DNA of 8,263 nucleotides from DASWIV01 sp036397475 (lineage in GTDB: Bacteria; JAJVIF01; JAPKYR01): positions 1-8,263 of the forward strand of contig DASWIV010000026.1 of the NCBI GenBank assembly GCA_036397475.1, in the 5' to 3' direction. How positions within the stretch are numbered: the stretch's first letter is position 1; each line of letters begins with the position of its first letter. Below are positions 5,826 through 8,263 of the stretch, in pieces. A model generated the notes under the pieces. That model was not told the origin of the DNA, made no database searches, and was given only the letters and a program-made list of their open reading frames with translations. The position numbers and the translations under genes are program-made.

Positions 5826-7032
5826 TAAAATGGAGCGAGGACATATGCAAAGGACGAATATTGGGCTGATAATTCTGATCGCAGTGATCTGTGGCGCACT
5901 TGCCGGCGCGGGGGTTACAGTATTACTGAAATCGCAGTCCATTTCTCAAATGACACCGACGCCGGTTTCCGATACAAATCAGATGATACCGGCTGCAGAT
6001 CCCGATCCGGGAAATAATTCTGCCGGACTGCCGCAAGGCCTGACCGCCGACGAAGAAATAATTACACGGATTTACAAGCATTCAAGCCCGTCAGTTGTAC
6101 ATATTAATTCGTTGACCTATTACAGGAATTTCTGGGGAGTCTATCCGCAGGAAGGAACCGGGTCCGGGTTCATAATGTCCCAGGACGGATATATCCTTAC
6201 AAATAATCATGTGGTGGCGAACGCACAGGAAATCACTGTCCGGCTGTTTAACGGCGATGAATACACCGGAGTTCTTGTCGGGACAGACCCGGTGACCGAT
6301 ATAGCGGTTTTGAAAATTGACGATGTCGAGATCGAACCTGAGTGGGTATCGGATCTCGGAGATTCCGATGCGCTTCAGGTCGGGCAGCAGGCAATCGCTA
6401 TCGGGAACCCGTTTGGACTCGACTCGACCGTCACGGTCGGGGTAATTTCAGCGCTGAACCGTCCGCTGGAGATCGAAGGGAACAGTTTCGACAATATGAT
6501 CCAGACCGACGCAAGCATCAATCCCGGAAACTCAGGCGGTCCGCTGATCAATTCGTCGGGGGATGTTATCGGGATCAATACGGTAATTTTCAGCCAGTCG
6601 GGTGGAAGCCACGGAATCGGATTTGCAATACCAATAAATGTGGCGGACAGGATCGCGAACGACCTTATCGCCTTCGGACGGGTGAAGCGTCCAAATCTCG
6701 GATTCAGCGGCTTGAGCCTGATGCCGAATCTCGCGAGATATCTCAACCTTTCGGTTCAATATGGAGTTCTTGTCCAGAGTGTGGAAACCGAGTCATCGGC
6801 TGCCAGAGCCGGACTTCGCGGCGGAACAAATCTTATGAGCGTACGAAGCGGGTTCAACCGGTTTTCCTTCTATCCTGACGGGGATATAATCGTCGCTGCA
6901 GACGGTGTCAAGATAACCGAAATATCGCAGCTATCGGACATGATCAGAAAGATGGACCTTGGAGCGGAAGTCGATCTGCAGGTAATCAGGGATGGGGAAG
7001 AAATTCACCTGACCTGGACTTTATCAGAGTAG
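5806..7032 (+). CDS. htrA: HtrA/Deg-family serine protease, membrane-anchored, one PDZ
   Basis: This is an envelope quality-control protease that degrades misfolded exported proteins. Numbering from ATG 5806 gives 408 aa. Residues 19-41 are a hydrophobic membrane anchor with a short basic cytoplasmic tail. A Pro/Ser/Thr/Asn-rich linker (42-80) leads to a trypsin-like domain (about 83-290). The complete triad is His135 (TNNHVVA), Asp165 (VTDIAVLKID) and Ser243 (INPGNSGGPL). One PDZ domain follows (about 295-408), containing an inserted loop between AGLRGG and DGDIIVAADG, as in Deg1-like and many Gram-positive HtrAs. Cleavage of the anchor is not evident, so it probably stays tethered facing out. 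Start is uncertain: TTG 5755, ATG 5776 (AAAGGA 9 nt before), ATG 5806 (AGGAAGG 7 nt before) and ATG 5845 (GAGG 4 nt before) are in frame. No adjacent two-component system is seen. Confidence 0.95.
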   Translation: MENARVDKMERGHMQRTNIGLIILIAVICGALAGAGVTVLLKSQSISQMTPTPVSDTNQMIPAADPDPGNNSAGLPQGLTADEEIITRIYKHSSPSVVHINSLTYYRNFWGVYPQEGTGSGFIMSQDGYILTNNHVVANAQEITVRLFNGDEYTGVLVGTDPVTDIAVLKIDDVEIEPEWVSDLGDSDALQVGQQAIAIGNPFGLDSTVTVGVISALNRPLEIEGNSFDNMIQTDASINPGNSGGPLINSSGDVIGINTVIFSQSGGSHGIGFAIPINVADRIANDLIAFGRVKRPNLGFSGLSLMPNLARYLNLSVQYGVLVQSVETESSAARAGLRGGTNLMSVRSGFNRFSFYPDGDIIVAADGVKITEISQLSDMIRKMDLGAEVDLQVIRDGEEIHLTWTLSE

Positions 7033-7101
7033 AGGACTGAAATTATCATCGCCATCCTGATCTCGCTTCGGCTCGAAAAGTATGTACTGGGCGCTGAAAT
7101 A

Positions 7102-7371
7102 TTATCCGACCGCGAACAGGTTTTCCTCGAAGAAATCGAGTAACTCGGTTTCTCCGATATCGAGATTGAAAGCCTGGTTCATCCAATCGATATCTTCCTG
7201 CGAGTAAAGGGCGTCCCTGTGGATAAGCGCGGCTATAAGTCCGTCGGAGAGGTTACGAAAATTGGGCAAAGCGAAGTAAATAAGCGCAATAAAAGAAATT
7301 GCTGCGGAAATGAGCAGCAATGAAAAACCAGAGAGATGTGGACATTGGCCATGCCCGGCACGGTTCTCCAT
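7102..7371 (-). CDS. Small single-pass membrane protein, unknown function
   Basis: This 89-residue product is not recognised. One hydrophobic segment spans about residues 15-37 (GFSLLLISAAISFIALIYFA), preceded by a short N-terminus with HGQCPH. An approximately 50-residue, mostly acidic tail includes SQEDIDWMNQAFNLDIGETELLDFFEEN. Codon choice (GAT ATC GAT TGG ATG AAC CAG) and the membrane-plus-acidic-tail organisation look like a real gene, not a chance frame. The ATG at 7371-7369 has GAGG about 11 nt upstream within GGGTTGAGG. It converges on htrA with 69 nt between stops and no obvious hairpin. Topology cannot be fixed from sequence; the tail could face either side. A role linked to HtrA is possible only by proximity. 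Confidence 0.6.
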   Translation of the reverse strand: MENRAGHGQCPHLSGFSLLLISAAISFIALIYFALPNFRNLSDGLIAALIHRDALYSQEDIDWMNQAFNLDIGETELLDFFEENLFAVG

Positions 7372-7403
7372 TGATATAAGACCTCAACCCTTACTTATTC
7401 CGG

Positions 7404-7433
7404 AATATACAACATATATTTAAATTATGTAAT
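7404..7433 (-). promoter_or_regulatory. Candidate promoter of the 89-aa membrane protein gene
   Basis: On the minus strand ATTACA (7433-7428) and TATATT (7409-7404) are 18 nt apart, matching the sigma70 boxes at 4/6 and 5/6. A start near 7397 gives a leader of about 26 nt containing GAGG. It overlaps the near-palindrome around ATTTAAAT (7418-7425). AT richness makes chance matches likely. Confidence 0.25.
7412..7430. repeat. Near-palindromic AT-rich element, second copy of an upstream motif
   Basis: ACATAT, ATTTAAAT and TATGT form an almost perfect dyad with one extra base in the left arm. Its first 15 bases match ACATACATTTAAATT (5634-5648) except at one position. Both copies are intergenic and flank the htrA region, so a shared operator is conceivable. 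Confidence 0.25.
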
Positions 7434-7611
7434 ACTTGCGCGTATTTAATATTTTACACTGATTAAATGTTTTGAATTCTAGCTGACTTTTGCATTATTC
7501 AGCCCCCGCATTCAAACTGATTAATAAGGCTTTGACCCTTTCAATTGATATTAGTTAAGAGTCCTGAATGGGAAGCTGAAGGCATATTTTTATTGAAGGC
7601 GGCAAGCCAGG

Positions 7612-8148
7612 ATGCAAATCGCATATCTACAGGCAAAATCTGTCGATGACCAGAGTTGGTCGGGTGGGCTTCTCCTGACCGATGAACGCGGCTTGCCGAT
7701 GGACTTCCGCTATGTCGAACCGATCCGTCCGGGAAAAATCCAGAAACTAATCTACGGAGAGGCATTGCAGCGATACCTGGTTCTCGATGCTATAGCGGCG
7801 TCGCTTCTGAAAGCCGCTAATTTCGAGGCTGAGTGGTATTTCACCAATAGTGAGATTCTTCTGGAACTGGACGGCGATGTTTCAGGCAGGTTTATCAAGG
7901 TGCAGAATGGCGAACGTGCGACCCTTCAGAAACCGGGAGATTGGGAAGTTCGTGGAACAGGGCACCTGTTGTTCCAGTCATCGCGAACTGGTCCGGCAGT
8001 TTCACTAAACTACAACGCGAAGGATGAGCAGGGGACAGAGGAAATCGCGAAGGATCTTTCATGGCTTGCCGAACAGTACGATTTCACCGAGCCATTGAAT
8101 CGTGTAGATTCCGCACTGAGGGAAATATGCCGCGGAAAGATAGACTGA
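7612..8148 (+). CDS. Unknown protein, first gene of an overlapping pair
   Basis: I do not recognise a named family for this 178-residue protein. It appears cytoplasmic, with no signal peptide or membrane segment. The first 90 residues look structured and conserved in style: SVDDQSWSGGLLLTDERG (10-27) and MDFRYVEPIRPGKIQKLIYG (30-49), then an amphipathic helix ALQRYLVLDAIAASLLKAA. No catalytic motif is evident. ATG 7612 is the only usable start, because an in-frame TGA lies at 7594-7596. GAAGG (7595-7599) is 12 nt upstream and CAGG abuts the ATG, so initiation may be weak. A TTGACC (7532-7537) lies upstream but lacks a good -10 box at normal spacing. The gene ends 22 nt inside the next reading frame, which implies a co-transcribed, translationally coupled pair. 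Confidence 0.85.
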   Translation: MQIAYLQAKSVDDQSWSGGLLLTDERGLPMDFRYVEPIRPGKIQKLIYGEALQRYLVLDAIAASLLKAANFEAEWYFTNSEILLELDGDVSGRFIKVQNGERATLQKPGDWEVRGTGHLLFQSSRTGPAVSLNYNAKDEQGTEEIAKDLSWLAEQYDFTEPLNRVDSALREICRGKID

Positions 8149-8263
8149 AAACGGGAATCCGTGGCGCGCTCAATTCATTTCTCGCGCCAGGATTTTTTGA
8201 GACTGTTGTCGGACAAATTGAATTGGCCCCGATAATAAGGGTCCACAGCAGTTCAGTCAGGAC
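8127..8263 (+). CDS. Unknown protein, 5' part (runs off window)
   Basis: A frame opens at ATG 8127 and stays open to the window edge, giving 45 complete codons. The start lies inside the 3' end of the preceding gene (22-nt overlap) and has GAGGG (8118-8122) 4 nt upstream, a typical arrangement for translational coupling. The visible N-terminus is basic, MPRKDRLKTGIRGALNSF, followed by a mildly hydrophobic stretch LAPGFFETVVGQIELAPII. No family is recognisable from this fragment. The tight overlap suggests it works with the upstream product. Confidence 0.65.
   Translation, partial: MPRKDRLKTGIRGALNSFLAPGFFETVVGQIELAPIIRVHSSSVR

Noticed and set aside
7033..7143. In-frame open stretch after the htrA stop encoding a hydrophobic, protein-like 36 residues (RTEIIIAILISLRLEKY...)
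   Set aside because: It has no ATG, GTG or TTG start, a clean TAG separates it from htrA, and it overlaps the end of the opposite gene. Stop-codon read-through has no supporting signal.
7532..7560. TTGACC as a promoter for the 178-aa gene
   Set aside because: The hexamers at 16-18 nt downstream (around TTAAGA) match the -10 consensus poorly, so no promoter was annotated.

Overview
This looks like a chromosomal housekeeping segment from a bacterium of roughly balanced GC content. Coding regions are GC-rich at wobble positions and intergenic regions are AT-rich. Recognisable genes are gyrB (3' part), a thioredoxin-type arsenate reductase, cdsA, an aminopeptidase P, an Nfu-type iron-sulfur scaffold and an HtrA/Deg protease. 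No phage, IS, CRISPR, plasmid or rRNA signatures are visible. The lineage cannot be fixed from the sequence. Gene order resembles no model genome: gyrB lacks dnaN/recF immediately downstream and cdsA stands apart from uppS/frr/dxr. Several unfamiliar proteins are present, so an uncultivated or deep-branching phylum is my guess, not a demonstrated fact.

Layout. 2-1369 (+) is the 3' two thirds of gyrB, followed by a Rho-independent terminator at 1444-1470. 1506-2201 (+) is an unfamiliar 231-aa protein made of two tandem copies of a domain that resembles the region before the ATPase core in GspE/PilB/PilT proteins. It converges on arsC (minus), and their stop codons overlap in a single TTAA. arsC is divergent from cdsA (+, 2766-3662), which converges on pepP (minus, 3689-5017). 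pepP is divergent from the nfu-like gene (+, 5163-5465), which ends in a strong GC hairpin. A 340-nt AT-rich stretch with dyads, a TATAAT and a possible 36-codon leader ORF precedes htrA (+, 5806-7032). htrA converges on a small single-pass membrane protein gene (minus, 7102-7371). After a 240-nt AT-rich gap come two overlapping unknown genes (+): 7612-8148 and one running off the window from 8127.

Genes alternate in strand, so the window holds mostly single-gene transcription units and not a long operon. Their functions are separate: DNA supercoiling, CDP-diacylglycerol synthesis, proline-specific peptide turnover, Fe-S assembly, envelope protein quality control and arsenate/redox. I find no strong evidence of a new multi-gene system. 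The least explained items are the duplicated GspE/PilT-N-like protein (1506-2201), the 3' overlapping gene pair (7612-8263), the arsC start region and the htrA leader.
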